Source: WHTF01 sp964482425 (GTDB lineage Bacteria > Desulfobacterota > Binatia > UBA9968). Taken from it: a stretch of DNA of 33,446 nucleotides. This document shows, in pieces, positions 16,667 to 24,280 of the stretch (the first letter of the stretch is position 1; every line of letters starts with the position of its first letter). Both the position numbers and the translations under genes were made by a program. The stretch covers positions 1 to 33,446 of the forward strand of contig CAYZXN010000303.1 in NCBI GenBank assembly GCA_964482425.1, in the 5' to 3' direction. The notes under the pieces were generated by a model, which did no database searches, was not told the origin of the DNA, and was given only the letters and a program-made list of their open reading frames with translations.

Positions 16667-17408
16667 CTTGCATCTCTTTCATTACTTTTTTGATGTCTTC
16701 CCAGACAAGCTTCTTATCGGCGGGATTGCGTAATAGATAAGCCGGATGAAAGGTCGGCATCAGTTTAGTTCCGAGATAGGTATGCCAGTTGCCGCGCAGC
16801 CGCGTGATTGGAACCTTGCTGCGTAGTAGCGTTTGCACGGCAAATTTGCCTAATGCAACGATGATCTCAGGACGAACAAGGTCGATTTGCTTCTTCAGAA
16901 AAGGCTCACACGAATCCACTTCGTCGGGCTCCGGGTTGCGATTTCCGGGCGGGCGGCACTTGACCACATTGGCGATGTAAACGTCTTCCCGGCGCAGTCC
17001 CATGCCCTTGGTGATAATATCGGTTAGAAGCTGCCCGGCGCGGCCTACAAAGGGCTCGCCCTTGAGATCTTCGTCGCGTCCTGGGCCCTCGCCCACGAAC
17101 ATCAATCTGGCATTGGGGTTACCTACGCCGAATACGAGATGAGTTCGGCCCGCATGCAACTTGCATCGGCGACAGTCTCCAAGAACGGCTCGAAGTTCGT
17201 CGAGACTCTTCGCCTTTTGCGCATCGGTTTGTGGCGATAGTCTGTCCTGCTCGTCTGCAGTCGCCGCTACTTCACTTTTATCAGAGGATACCTGCATTTC
17301 CGCATGACTATCACGCTGCACGAACTGAGATCCTGACCTTTGCCGCCGCTGTAAATGACGCCGTAAGGTCATTACTAACAATGCAAATTCTTCACCGGCG
17401 TCAACCAC
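16653..17408 (-). CDS. Type-4 uracil-DNA glycosylase
   Basis: Family 4 uracil-DNA glycosylases remove uracil from DNA and carry a 4Fe-4S cluster. In this 251-residue copy the four cysteines are C79, C82, C151 and C167. The active-site stretch is FVGEGPGRDEDLKGEPFVGRAG near 104-124, followed by NVVKCRPPGNRNPEPDE and the HPAYLL motif at 221-226. The N-terminal 40 residues, including a helix GEEFALLVMTLRRHLQ, resemble the extra N-terminus common in deltaproteobacterial members, so I keep the GTG start at 17408. A shorter start at 17297 is possible. Its last codons overlap nfeD. Confidence 0.93.
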   Translation of the reverse strand: MVDAGEEFALLVMTLRRHLQRRQRSGSQFVQRDSHAEMQVSSDKSEVAATADEQDRLSPQTDAQKAKSLDELRAVLGDCRRCKLHAGRTHLVFGVGNPNARLMFVGEGPGRDEDLKGEPFVGRAGQLLTDIITKGMGLRREDVYIANVVKCRPPGNRNPEPDEVDSCEPFLKKQIDLVRPEIIVALGKFAVQTLLRSKVPITRLRGNWHTYLGTKLMPTFHPAYLLRNPADKKLVWEDIKKVMKEMQGETA

Positions 17409-17610
17409 TAACTCGCGTCCCTTCCTGCGAAGATCTTAACATCGGACACTTACAGGTATCAACAAGAGAAGAACGGTTAGAAGTGAACGGAACCAATTGA
17501 TTTACTTGGTGGTTACCGTTTGCAGAAAAAAAATTCCAGCCGCGTTCCCCGCTCACAACAAGAAGCAAGCGATAACAAAGACGGGCTTGAATGCGAGCCG
17601 TAAGAATCTT

Positions 17611-18810
17611 CTACCGCCTCATGGTCAGTAAATGGTCAAGAATGTGGTCCGCAACCTCGTCTTTTGTCATCATTGGCAGCGCACGGACGGCGCCGGCACG
17701 ATCCATGATCGTAACGATATTGGTGTCGGCGTCGAAACCGCCCCCCTCTCTCGTTACGTCGTTTGCGACAACAATATCGAGGTTTTTCTCACACAACTTC
17801 TTATGGGCATTCTCGGCAAGATTTTCAGTTTCGGCGGCAAATCCGACCAGGAGTTTTTTGCCGGTCTTCCTTTTTCCGAGCTCTTTGAGAATGTCCTGAT
17901 TCGGTTCCAGCCAAAGTTGCAACGGACCATGACCGCGTTTGATTTTGGCCGGCGAAACCTGGACGGGACGAAAGTCTGCCACGGCGGCCGCCATGATCAC
18001 GGCCGTGCACACGTCAAATCCCTCGAACACTGCCTCGCTCATTTGAGTTGCGGTGGTTACCTTCTTGAATTCAACACCCGCCGGTGGCTCCAGAGCAGTC
18101 GGGCCGCTGACCAGAAGCACTTCTGCACCTCTTCGCACAGCAGCACGCGCGAGCGCATACCCCATTTTACCGGACGATCTATTAGAGATGTAGCGAACCG
18201 GGTCCAACGGTTCGTGGCTGGGACCGGCTGTGATCATCAGCTTTTCACCGGCTAAATCCTTTTTCTGGAGCAGGCCGCGAATCTGATCGAAAATCGCTTC
18301 AGGGTCGGGCAGCCTTCCTTTACCTTCATAACCGCACGCTAGATAGCCTTCGGCAGGCTCCATCAGATGATAGCCGAGCCGCCTTAGCTTGCGTAGATTC
18401 TCCTGTAAAACCGCGTTCTCATACATATGAATGTTCATGGCCGGCGCGATGAGGACAGGAGCCCCGGTCGCCATCAGCACTGTGGTCAGCAGATCATCGG
18501 CAATACCGGCAGCAATCTTTCCGATTAGATTCGCGGTTGCGGGCGCCAGGACAAGAATATCGGCCGAATCCGCTAAGTTAATGTGCCCGATCTCTGATTC
18601 TTGGGTTAGGCTAAAAGTCTCGGTAGCAACCGGCCGACCCGAGAGCGTCTGAAACGTCAAGGGAGCCACGAACGCGCTTGCCCCCTGGGTCATGATCACC
18701 TGGACTTTGAAGCCTTCTTTAACAAGCAAACGGACCAGTTCAACTGCTTTGTAACAGGCAATTCCACCGGCGACACCAAGCACCACCGTTTTTTGCTCGG
18801 CAACGATCAC
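17611..18810 (-). CDS. coaBC: Bifunctional phosphopantothenoylcysteine decarboxylase / phosphopantothenate-cysteine ligase
   Basis: CoaBC performs two steps of coenzyme A synthesis: joining cysteine to 4'-phosphopantothenate and then decarboxylating the product with FMN. Residues 1-185 form the CoaC part with H76 in GHINLA, the substrate motif PAMN (N126) and catalytic C159 in ACGYEGKGRL. Residues 188-399 form the CoaB part with AGPSHEPLDPVRYISNRSSG, the KIKR lysine and GFAAETENL. The start is GTG at 18810. The sequence just upstream on the minus strand has a possible TTGCAA-17-TATTTT promoter with its -10 only a few bases from the GTG, so a leaderless transcript is conceivable. It opens the long minus-strand block. 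Confidence 0.96.
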   Translation of the reverse strand: MIVAEQKTVVLGVAGGIACYKAVELVRLLVKEGFKVQVIMTQGASAFVAPLTFQTLSGRPVATETFSLTQESEIGHINLADSADILVLAPATANLIGKIAAGIADDLLTTVLMATGAPVLIAPAMNIHMYENAVLQENLRKLRRLGYHLMEPAEGYLACGYEGKGRLPDPEAIFDQIRGLLQKKDLAGEKLMITAGPSHEPLDPVRYISNRSSGKMGYALARAAVRRGAEVLLVSGPTALEPPAGVEFKKVTTATQMSEAVFEGFDVCTAVIMAAAVADFRPVQVSPAKIKRGHGPLQLWLEPNQDILKELGKRKTGKKLLVGFAAETENLAENAHKKLCEKNLDIVVANDVTREGGGFDADTNIVTIMDRAGAVRALPMMTKDEVADHILDHLLTMRR

Positions 18811-19003
18811 CCGCTAAAAATAAACGAGCTATCGAGGGTTTGCAAACTTGAACCCAGTCACTCAAATCTGCCGAAATATGCGGACGAATACGAACAGCGG
18901 ACGAATCGACACCGCCAAATTCCCTACCGTCCGGAAAAAAGCCGTATAAACGCTTAAAACTACCTCAGATGACTGAGAACCTGCTCGCCTGCGGAAACTT
19001 TGA

Positions 19004-19019
19004 TGGCATGGTTTTGGCT
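19004..19019 (+). promoter_or_regulatory. Sigma-54-like promoter candidate upstream of mlaA
   Basis: TGGCATGGTTTTGGCT keeps the invariant GG and GC of the sigma-54 consensus (TGGCAC-N5-TTGC) at the exact ten-base spacing, with two mismatches elsewhere. Transcription would start near 19030, about 60 bases before the mlaA ATG. A weak sigma-70 alternative is TTGACC (19041-19046) with TAATTG (19064-19069). Confidence 0.3.
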
Positions 19020-19090
19020 GTAGCCCGCGGCAAACAATGCTTGACCCTAATATCCACTTCATGTAATTGAGATATTCAGAAGGAGCGAGG

Positions 19091-19942
19091 ATGAAGAAAC
19101 ACAGATCGGCGCCTACTCTACGGAACTACGCCGCTACTTTGGCGGTCGCGGTGGCGCTCATCGCTTTTTGTGAAAGCCGCTTGGGCGCCTTTGAAATCCG
19201 GGAAAGCAGCGCCATGTCCAGTGGGGTGGACTTGCAAACGCTTGCCGCGTCGTCGGTTTTAGACGGTGAAAAGCCGCAAGACAGACAAGACCTGGGCACC
19301 GCGCCATTCGGAGAAAGTTCCCTAGCGGGTGAAGATTTCGAATACGATCCTTTCGAGGGTTTCAATGAAAGAATGTTCTGGTTTAATCGGGAAGTGCTGG
19401 ATCGATTTTTGTTAAAACCCGCTGCTACGGCATGGGACTTCATATTCCCGGACCCGGTCCAACGCGGAATTTACAACGTGTTCGACAACTTGGCTGTCGT
19501 GCGGAGAGTCGTTAACAATTCACTCCAGTTGAAATTCACCGGAGCCGCCACCGAAGTGGCTAGATTTACCATTAATAGCACAGTCGGCCTTGTTGGATTT
19601 TTTGACGTTGCCCGCGATGCTTTTGGGATCATCCAGCGAGACGAAGATACCGGCCAAACTTTCGGTGTGTGGGGTGTGGAGCCGGGCCCGTATTTGGTCT
19701 TGCCGTTTCTGCCGCCCCTCACTATACGAGACGGCATTGGTTACGTTTTCGACACGGCGATGACGCCGTATATCTATTTTATCCCATGGTATGCGAACGC
19801 CGCCGGCACGGCCACCAGCACTGTGAATGAAAGGTCGCTCAATCTCGAGCGCTTCGAGAGCGTCGCTGAGTCGACCGTGGATCTCTACGGTGCCGTGCGC
19901 AATGCCTATCTGCAGCGCCGGGCGGCGGCAATCCGCCAGTAG
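19091..19942 (+). CDS. mlaA: MlaA/VacJ-family outer-membrane lipid-asymmetry protein
   Basis: MlaA removes misplaced phospholipids from the outer leaflet of the outer membrane. The 283-residue product has a hydrophobic N-terminal signal (about residues 10-27), a 50-residue variable linker, and the MlaA domain starting YDPFEGFNERMFWFNREVLD, with INSTVGLVGFFDVA, GVWGVEPGPYLVLPFLPP and RDGIG intact. Classical MlaA is a lipoprotein; the only candidate cysteine here lies in LIAFC, where the residue before it is Phe, a poor lipobox. The protein may therefore be cleaved by signal peptidase I and be non-lipidated. The start at 19091 follows AGGAGCGAGG directly. No other mla genes are in the window. 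Confidence 0.9.
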   Translation: MKKHRSAPTLRNYAATLAVAVALIAFCESRLGAFEIRESSAMSSGVDLQTLAASSVLDGEKPQDRQDLGTAPFGESSLAGEDFEYDPFEGFNERMFWFNREVLDRFLLKPAATAWDFIFPDPVQRGIYNVFDNLAVVRRVVNNSLQLKFTGAATEVARFTINSTVGLVGFFDVARDAFGIIQRDEDTGQTFGVWGVEPGPYLVLPFLPPLTIRDGIGYVFDTAMTPYIYFIPWYANAAGTATSTVNERSLNLERFESVAESTVDLYGAVRNAYLQRRAAAIRQ

Positions 19943-20109
19943 CTCCGAGCGCGCAGGGCCCAAGCGAATTGCTACTGCCTCACGTCTTGGGCGCCGCTCT
20001 TCTCGTGCGTTATCTTATCCAAGTACGAACTAGCAGGTACATCGTCCGTCGATGGAAGATCGCATAGCGCTAAGTATCTCCCGCAACAAGACCCCTTGGA
20101 AGCACACTA

Positions 20110-20138
20110 TTGACATTAAAGATATGGTTGTTTAAGAA
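20110..20138 (+). promoter_or_regulatory. Candidate sigma-70 promoter of the zinc-ribbon gene
   Basis: A perfect -35 box TTGACA (20110-20115) is followed after 17 bases by TAAGAA (20133-20138). The downstream start codon is at 20187, giving a leader of about 40 bases. The -10 box is weak. Confidence 0.45.
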
Positions 20139-20186
20139 ATAATCCCTTCAGCTACCGCCAGAGACTTCAGAGGAGACCGCCGAAAG

Positions 20187-20546
20187 ATGCCTAGGACAAA
20201 GAAAAAAACTGCGCGACGGCCGTCTAAAGACCGAACTCACGATTATATAGATGACGGCAGTCACGATGAGATCGACGACGAAGATCTTCCCAGTGACGAA
20301 GCCGGCCGACGCAAAATAAAGAGAAATTATGAAGAGCTGCTGGGTATTCGCATCGATAAGCTTAAAGGCAGAGTCCTCAACAGAGAAAAAATTAACAAGA
20401 GTATTGATGGCCTTTATTTTATTTGCTTCGAGTGCAAAAGAATTTGCCATAACCTCGATGAGGGGTGGGTAGAAGAAGCAAACACGCAGCACAACTTCTG
20501 CGCCAACTGTGCCAAGGCCAAGGGCATTCGCAGTTCAGCTGCCTAA
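20187..20546 (+). CDS. Small zinc-ribbon-like protein of unknown function
   Basis: This 119-residue protein starts with a basic stretch (MPRTKKKTARR), then an acidic segment (DYIDDGSHDEIDDEDLPSDE), then a helical basic part, and ends with two CxxC knuckles: C80/C83 and C105/C108. C87 and H88 lie between them. This arrangement is that of a zinc ribbon and suggests binding of nucleic acid or protein. AGGAG at 20171-20175 lies 11 bases before the ATG. Its stop codon TAA overlaps the stop of the opposing RluA-type gene, so the two genes end tail to tail. I do not recognise a named family. Confidence 0.72.
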   Translation: MPRTKKKTARRPSKDRTHDYIDDGSHDEIDDEDLPSDEAGRRKIKRNYEELLGIRIDKLKGRVLNREKINKSIDGLYFICFECKRICHNLDEGWVEEANTQHNFCANCAKAKGIRSSAA

Positions 20547-21505
20547 AAGCTTATCTTCGCGCGGTCGATACAACTGCGTAGCTCAGCCGGCAACGGCGAC
20601 TCGACAACGACGATGTTAGCGCTTGCCGGATGGGTAAAGTCGATCCGACAAGCGTGCAAGAAGTGCCGTCCGAGCTGCAGACTGTCGGCATTCCTTCCAT
20701 AAACAATGTCACCTACAATGGCATGACCGAGCGCGGCGAGATGGACGCGAATCTGATGCGTTACGCCGGTTTCCATCTCGATTTCCAAGAGGCTCATTTC
20801 TGCCGAGGCTGCCAAGTTACGAAAGCGAGTAACAGCCTGCCAGGTTTTCGACGGCTTGCATCTATTCGCCGAGCCTTCAATGATTTGCATACGGCCTCGG
20901 TGACTCGGATCATGCGCGAGGGCAAAGCTGATCAAGCCGCACGGCGCAGCGTCGCCCCAGACCAGGGCCCAGTAAGTTTTCTTGATTCGACGGCTACGAA
21001 ACTGTTCCCGCAGAGATCCGAACGCATGCTGGTTCTTGGCAGCCAACACCAGTCCTGATGTTTCCCGGTCCAGACGATTGACCAGACCAGCTTCCCAGCG
21101 GCTATTGCCGACGGAAACAAGTTCAGGCCGATGTCCGACGAGGAAATTCGCCACGGTGTCGTTATGCCGTCCGGAGAACCCATGAGTCGCCATGCCGGCA
21201 GGTTTGTCAATTACCAGCACATCGTCATCCTCGTAAGCGATCCTTACTTTCGAGTGACACGGCTTTGGCTGGTCGGCCAGCCAATCCCGAGAGCCGACAA
21301 AATTAACAACGTCGCCTGAATTCAAGCGATCGCCCTTTTTTGCTGCCCGGCCATTTACGGTAAAAGCCTGCTCGGCGATTGCTTTGATGGATTCACGCCG
21401 GGAAAGATGCGGCAGGCGCTGGCGCACGAATGACTCCAGACGAGACCCCGCCTGTTCAGAGGTCACCTTCCAATTGAGATTACCGTTAAAGCCTTGAACC
21501 GCCAT
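20543..21505 (-). CDS. RluA-family pseudouridine synthase
   Basis: This 320-residue enzyme should convert specific uridines in rRNA or tRNA to pseudouridine. Residues 17-75 form an S4-like RNA-binding domain (SRLESFVRQRLPHLSRRESIK). The catalytic domain starts near 88 with YEDDDVLVIDKPAGMATHG. The catalytic aspartate is D146 in NRLDRETSG; most family members have HRLDRxTSG, so the first position is Asn here. THQIRVHLAALGHAIVGDIVYG and LHACRIDFTHP follow as usual. The target position cannot be told from sequence alone (RluA, RluC and RluD share these motifs). It is divergent from the mannose-1-phosphate guanylyltransferase gene. Confidence 0.92.
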   Translation of the reverse strand: MAVQGFNGNLNWKVTSEQAGSRLESFVRQRLPHLSRRESIKAIAEQAFTVNGRAAKKGDRLNSGDVVNFVGSRDWLADQPKPCHSKVRIAYEDDDVLVIDKPAGMATHGFSGRHNDTVANFLVGHRPELVSVGNSRWEAGLVNRLDRETSGLVLAAKNQHAFGSLREQFRSRRIKKTYWALVWGDAAPCGLISFALAHDPSHRGRMQIIEGSANRCKPSKTWQAVTRFRNLAASAEMSLLEIEMETGVTHQIRVHLAALGHAIVGDIVYGRNADSLQLGRHFLHACRIDFTHPASANIVVVESPLPAELRSCIDRAKISF

Positions 21506-21552
21506 CTTAGCTACCGTACTATAGCCGGACTCACCGAAGCCGCCGTTTAAAT

Positions 21553-22665
21553 ATGGAACAAAAACTCTACAGTGTCATCATCGCCGGCGGCACCGGAACG
21601 CGTTTTTGGCCGCTTAGCCGCTCGCTGCGCCCTAAACAATTACTCAAGTTGTTCGGGCCCAAGAGTCTCGTTGAAGAGACCGTAACCCGCGCCCGTTCCC
21701 TGAGCGACGCTGATAAAATTCTGGTTGTTACCGTTGCCCAGCAACTGGCGGCTCTGCGCCGCGAATTGCGCGTGTTACCGCGGGCAAACTTCCTTGCTGA
21801 GCCGGAGGGGAAAAATACGGCACCGTGCATCGGCTTAGCAGCTTTGGAGGTCATGAACCGCGATCCGAACGCGGCAATGATCGTTTTGCCTGCGGATCAT
21901 TGGGTCCCGGACATACGGGCGTTCCGCCGAACGCTTAAAGCTGCCGCCGAGACCGCCGTCCGTTACGACCGTCTCGTTACCATCGGTATCAAACCGGCTT
22001 ACCCGGAAACCGGCTATGGATACATTGTCAAAGGCCAGACAATCTCCGGCGCCAACTCGGCCGCTTACCGAGTGAAGGCGTTTAAAGAAAAACCCGATGC
22101 GAAGTTCGCCAAGCGGTTGATCCGAAAAGGTGCTCTTTGGAACGCCGGTATTTTTGTATGGAAGGCTTCCACCCTGCTCGCTCTGATGGAACGGTATCAG
22201 CCGGCCCTGTACGATGGGTTAGTCAACATACGCAAAGCTGCCGGCGGAAAATCGCTGGCGAATCCCGCGCAAACTCTGAGATCGGTCATTGCCCGCGAAT
22301 ACAAAAGAATGCCGGGTATTTCCATTGACCACGCGGTGCTCGAAAAGGCCGGTTCGGAAAGTAAAGTTCTAACGTTGGAAGCCGATTTCGCCTGGAGCGA
22401 CGTAGGCAGCTGGGCAGCCGTGCACCGCATGTCCTATCGGGATTCGAACGGCAATGTTGGCAACGGCAAATGGTTGGGCGTCGGCGCCAAGAATTGTCTA
22501 ATCCACGCTCCTGATCGGCTGGTCGTCCTGTTGGGGGTGCAAGAGATTGTGGTTGTCGACACGCCGGACGCATTGCTCGTAGGTAACCTCAAGCAGTCAC
22601 AGGATGTACGGCAAGTAGTTGATCAACTCAAAAAGAACGGATACGGCTCCTATACGGTTAAATAA
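21553..22665 (+). CDS. manC: Mannose-1-phosphate guanylyltransferase
   Basis: The enzyme makes GDP-mannose from GTP and mannose-1-phosphate, a precursor of surface polysaccharides. This 370-residue form has the nucleotidyltransferase signature IIAGGTGTRFWPLSRSLRPKQLL near residues 9-31, VLPADHWV, ETGYGYIVKG, the FKEKPD loop and NAGIFVWK, followed by a left-handed-helix-type C-terminal domain with NCLIHAPDRLVVLLGVQEIVVVDTPDALLV. It lacks the phosphomannose isomerase domain found in the longer bifunctional enzymes, which is the usual short form. The tRNA methyltransferase gene follows after 23 bases on the same strand. Confidence 0.93.
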   Translation: MEQKLYSVIIAGGTGTRFWPLSRSLRPKQLLKLFGPKSLVEETVTRARSLSDADKILVVTVAQQLAALRRELRVLPRANFLAEPEGKNTAPCIGLAALEVMNRDPNAAMIVLPADHWVPDIRAFRRTLKAAAETAVRYDRLVTIGIKPAYPETGYGYIVKGQTISGANSAAYRVKAFKEKPDAKFAKRLIRKGALWNAGIFVWKASTLLALMERYQPALYDGLVNIRKAAGGKSLANPAQTLRSVIAREYKRMPGISIDHAVLEKAGSESKVLTLEADFAWSDVGSWAAVHRMSYRDSNGNVGNGKWLGVGAKNCLIHAPDRLVVLLGVQEIVVVDTPDALLVGNLKQSQDVRQVVDQLKKNGYGSYTVK

Positions 22666-22688
22666 GGCCCTTAACCAATTACCGATTT

Positions 22689-23510
22689 GTGAATTCAAAC
22701 TTTCCCAAAGGACCGCTCTGCGAGGGCGATCCCGTCGTTCTTCTCGACCGCAAAGATCGAGAGTATCTGGCGCGACTGGACCGCAGCCGCCCGATTGCCA
22801 TTCGCGGCGGTAAGATCTCTGTGGATCAACTCATCGGTCGTCATGAAGGCTGCACCGTTCGTTCTTCGGTTAACGAACCCTTCCTTGTTTTCCGCCCAAG
22901 CCTGGCGCAGCTGATCCCTAATCTGCCGCGGAGCGCACAGGTCATTTACCCGAAGGATCTGGGACCGATGCTTATTTGGGGCGACATCTTCCCGGGCGCG
23001 CGGGTTATTGAAGCCGGCGTTGGCGCCGGATCTCTCAGCATGACCCTACTGCGCGCCATCGGCCCTTCCGGCCATCTCGTCACCTATGAAATCCGCCAAG
23101 ACTTCGCCGAATCGGCACAAAAAAATGTCAGCCGATACTTCGGACCTACGCCTAATTGGCAATTGAAGATCGGCGATGTGGCAGCCGATGTCGAAGAAAA
23201 CGACGTAGACCGATTTCTATTGGATTTACCCGAACCCTGGAAGGTCATTCAAGCCGCGTGGAAAGCACTCAAACCCGGCGGCATACTCCTTAGCTATCTG
23301 CCGACCGTCATCCAGGTAAAAAGCCTGGTTGACGCGCTGCGGGATGATAAGCGCTTTGCCTGCATCGAGACCATGGAAACGCTGATGCGCTTCTGGCATA
23401 TCAAAGGAATGAGCGCGCGCCCACAGCATCGCATGGTCGCTCACACGGGCTTTATCACCGTCGCCAGACGCTTGGCAGACGGCGAAAAAGACATTCCCCG
23501 AGTCCCATGA
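22689..23510 (+). CDS. trmI: tRNA (adenine-N1)-methyltransferase, TrmI family
   Basis: TrmI methylates N1 of A58 in tRNA T-loops using S-adenosylmethionine. The 273-residue product has an N-terminal beta domain (LCEGDPVVLLDRKDREYLARL), the linker PRSAQVIYPKDLGPMLIWGDIFPG, the AdoMet motif VIEAGVGAGSLSMTLLRAIGP at 106-126, YEIRQDFAESAQKN and the catalytic-region motif DRFLLDLPEPWKV. The C-terminal RPQHRMVAHTGFITVARR is typical. The start is a GTG at 22689 with a modest upstream AAGG. The last codons and stop lie inside a large hairpin (see 23485-23540). Confidence 0.92.
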   Translation: MNSNFPKGPLCEGDPVVLLDRKDREYLARLDRSRPIAIRGGKISVDQLIGRHEGCTVRSSVNEPFLVFRPSLAQLIPNLPRSAQVIYPKDLGPMLIWGDIFPGARVIEAGVGAGSLSMTLLRAIGPSGHLVTYEIRQDFAESAQKNVSRYFGPTPNWQLKIGDVAADVEENDVDRFLLDLPEPWKVIQAAWKALKPGGILLSYLPTVIQVKSLVDALRDDKRFACIETMETLMRFWHIKGMSARPQHRMVAHTGFITVARRLADGEKDIPRVP

Positions 23511-23540
23511 TCCAAGTGGATCCGGAAACTCGGGGAATGT
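23485..23540 (-). terminator. Intrinsic terminator for the VOC gene, embedded in the trmI 3' end
   Basis: ACATTCCCCGAGT at 23491-23503 and ACTCGGGGAATGT at 23528-23540 form a perfect 13-base-pair stem with a 24-base loop. On the minus strand the stem is followed at once by CTTTTT (23490-23485), a classic intrinsic terminator 25 bases after the VOC-gene stop. On the plus strand the stem spans the trmI stop (TGA at 23508-23510 is in the loop) but no T tract follows. Confidence 0.8.
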
Positions 23541-23565
23541 AATCTGTCGGTAATGACCGAAGCGT

Positions 23566-23985
23566 CTAGGGCCTGGACCAGAGCTGAATATAATTCATCT
23601 CCGGATCGAAAAAATAGATGGCTTTGCCGGTGGGACGCACCACCGGCTCATCAATGAGGACCTTAACGCCGGCCTTCTTGAGCTCATCGGCGGCCTTATC
23701 GAAATCCTCAGAGCTGACTTCGAGCGCTATATGCGCCGTTCCATCGTCAAAGTCACTGCGTTCGATGGGCTTTGGCCGTTGGAATAAAACTAAACACATG
23801 CCGTCTTCCATGAACAGCCTGGAAATTTCGGGAAACATGCCATACACGTTTTTATAAGGACCGCCGCTCTCCGTGTCGAATCCTACCTTGGTGCACTTCA
23901 TTCCAAGCACATCAGTATAGAATTTCGTCGCACGTTCCAAATCATTGCACGGCAGCCCGATATGGTAAATTTGCTTGATCTTCAT
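23566..23985 (-). CDS. VOC (glyoxalase/bleomycin resistance) superfamily protein
   Basis: This 139-residue protein has the paired beta-alpha-beta-beta-beta modules of the vicinal oxygen chelate fold. Module one begins IYHIGLPCNDLERATKFYTDVLGMK and module two begins AHIALEVSSEDFDKAADELK. Likely metal ligands are H8, Q69 and H85; the fourth position, usually Glu in NLIEL-type ends, is Gln here (Q134 in NYIQLW). It could be a lactoylglutathione-lyase-like, epimerase-like or dioxygenase-like enzyme; the sequence does not decide. AGGAGGAAC just before the ATG is a strong ribosome binding site. The gene stands alone on the minus strand and ends at a strong terminator. Confidence 0.88.
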   Translation of the reverse strand: MKIKQIYHIGLPCNDLERATKFYTDVLGMKCTKVGFDTESGGPYKNVYGMFPEISRLFMEDGMCLVLFQRPKPIERSDFDDGTAHIALEVSSEDFDKAADELKKAGVKVLIDEPVVRPTGKAIYFFDPEMNYIQLWSRP

Positions 23986-24077
23986 CGTTCCTCCTGACTA
24001 TAGGTTGATATACTGTAACCGTAAGACGATTTTCAAGGGCCTGCGGCGACGCAGCGCTACTTAAACCGCGACCTCGC

Positions 24078-24107
24078 TTGACAGTGCCTTGCCAAGAAGT
24101 CTAAAGA
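24078..24107 (+). promoter_or_regulatory. Candidate promoter of the ABC importer operon
   Basis: TTGACA (24078-24083) is followed after 18 bases by TAAAGA (24102-24107). The leader to the ATG at 24281 would be about 165 bases long. I saw no known riboswitch in it. A second, weaker pair is TTGACG (24147-24152) with TAAATC (24171-24176). Confidence 0.35.
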
Positions 24108-24280
24108 AGCGTCAGGAATTGCCGAGCACTGATGCTGGTCGGGAAATTGACGAGGAGCGGTATACGGTGCTAAATCGCTTTCGGTATCAAACGGGTTCCA
24201 TGGACGAGCACGACGCTGGTATAACATACAGACCCGGAGCGACAGATCGCAAAATGCGCACTCCGAAACAGGAGAGGGCA

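Noticed and set aside
17520..17560. T-rich minus-strand run between coaBC and the uracil-DNA glycosylase as a terminator
   Set aside because: Eight T are present, but only a three-pair stem precedes them.
24108..24280. Riboswitch in the long leader of the ABC importer, such as a TPP or guanidine type
   Set aside because: A GGGTTCC element caught the eye, but the conserved cores of those aptamers are absent.
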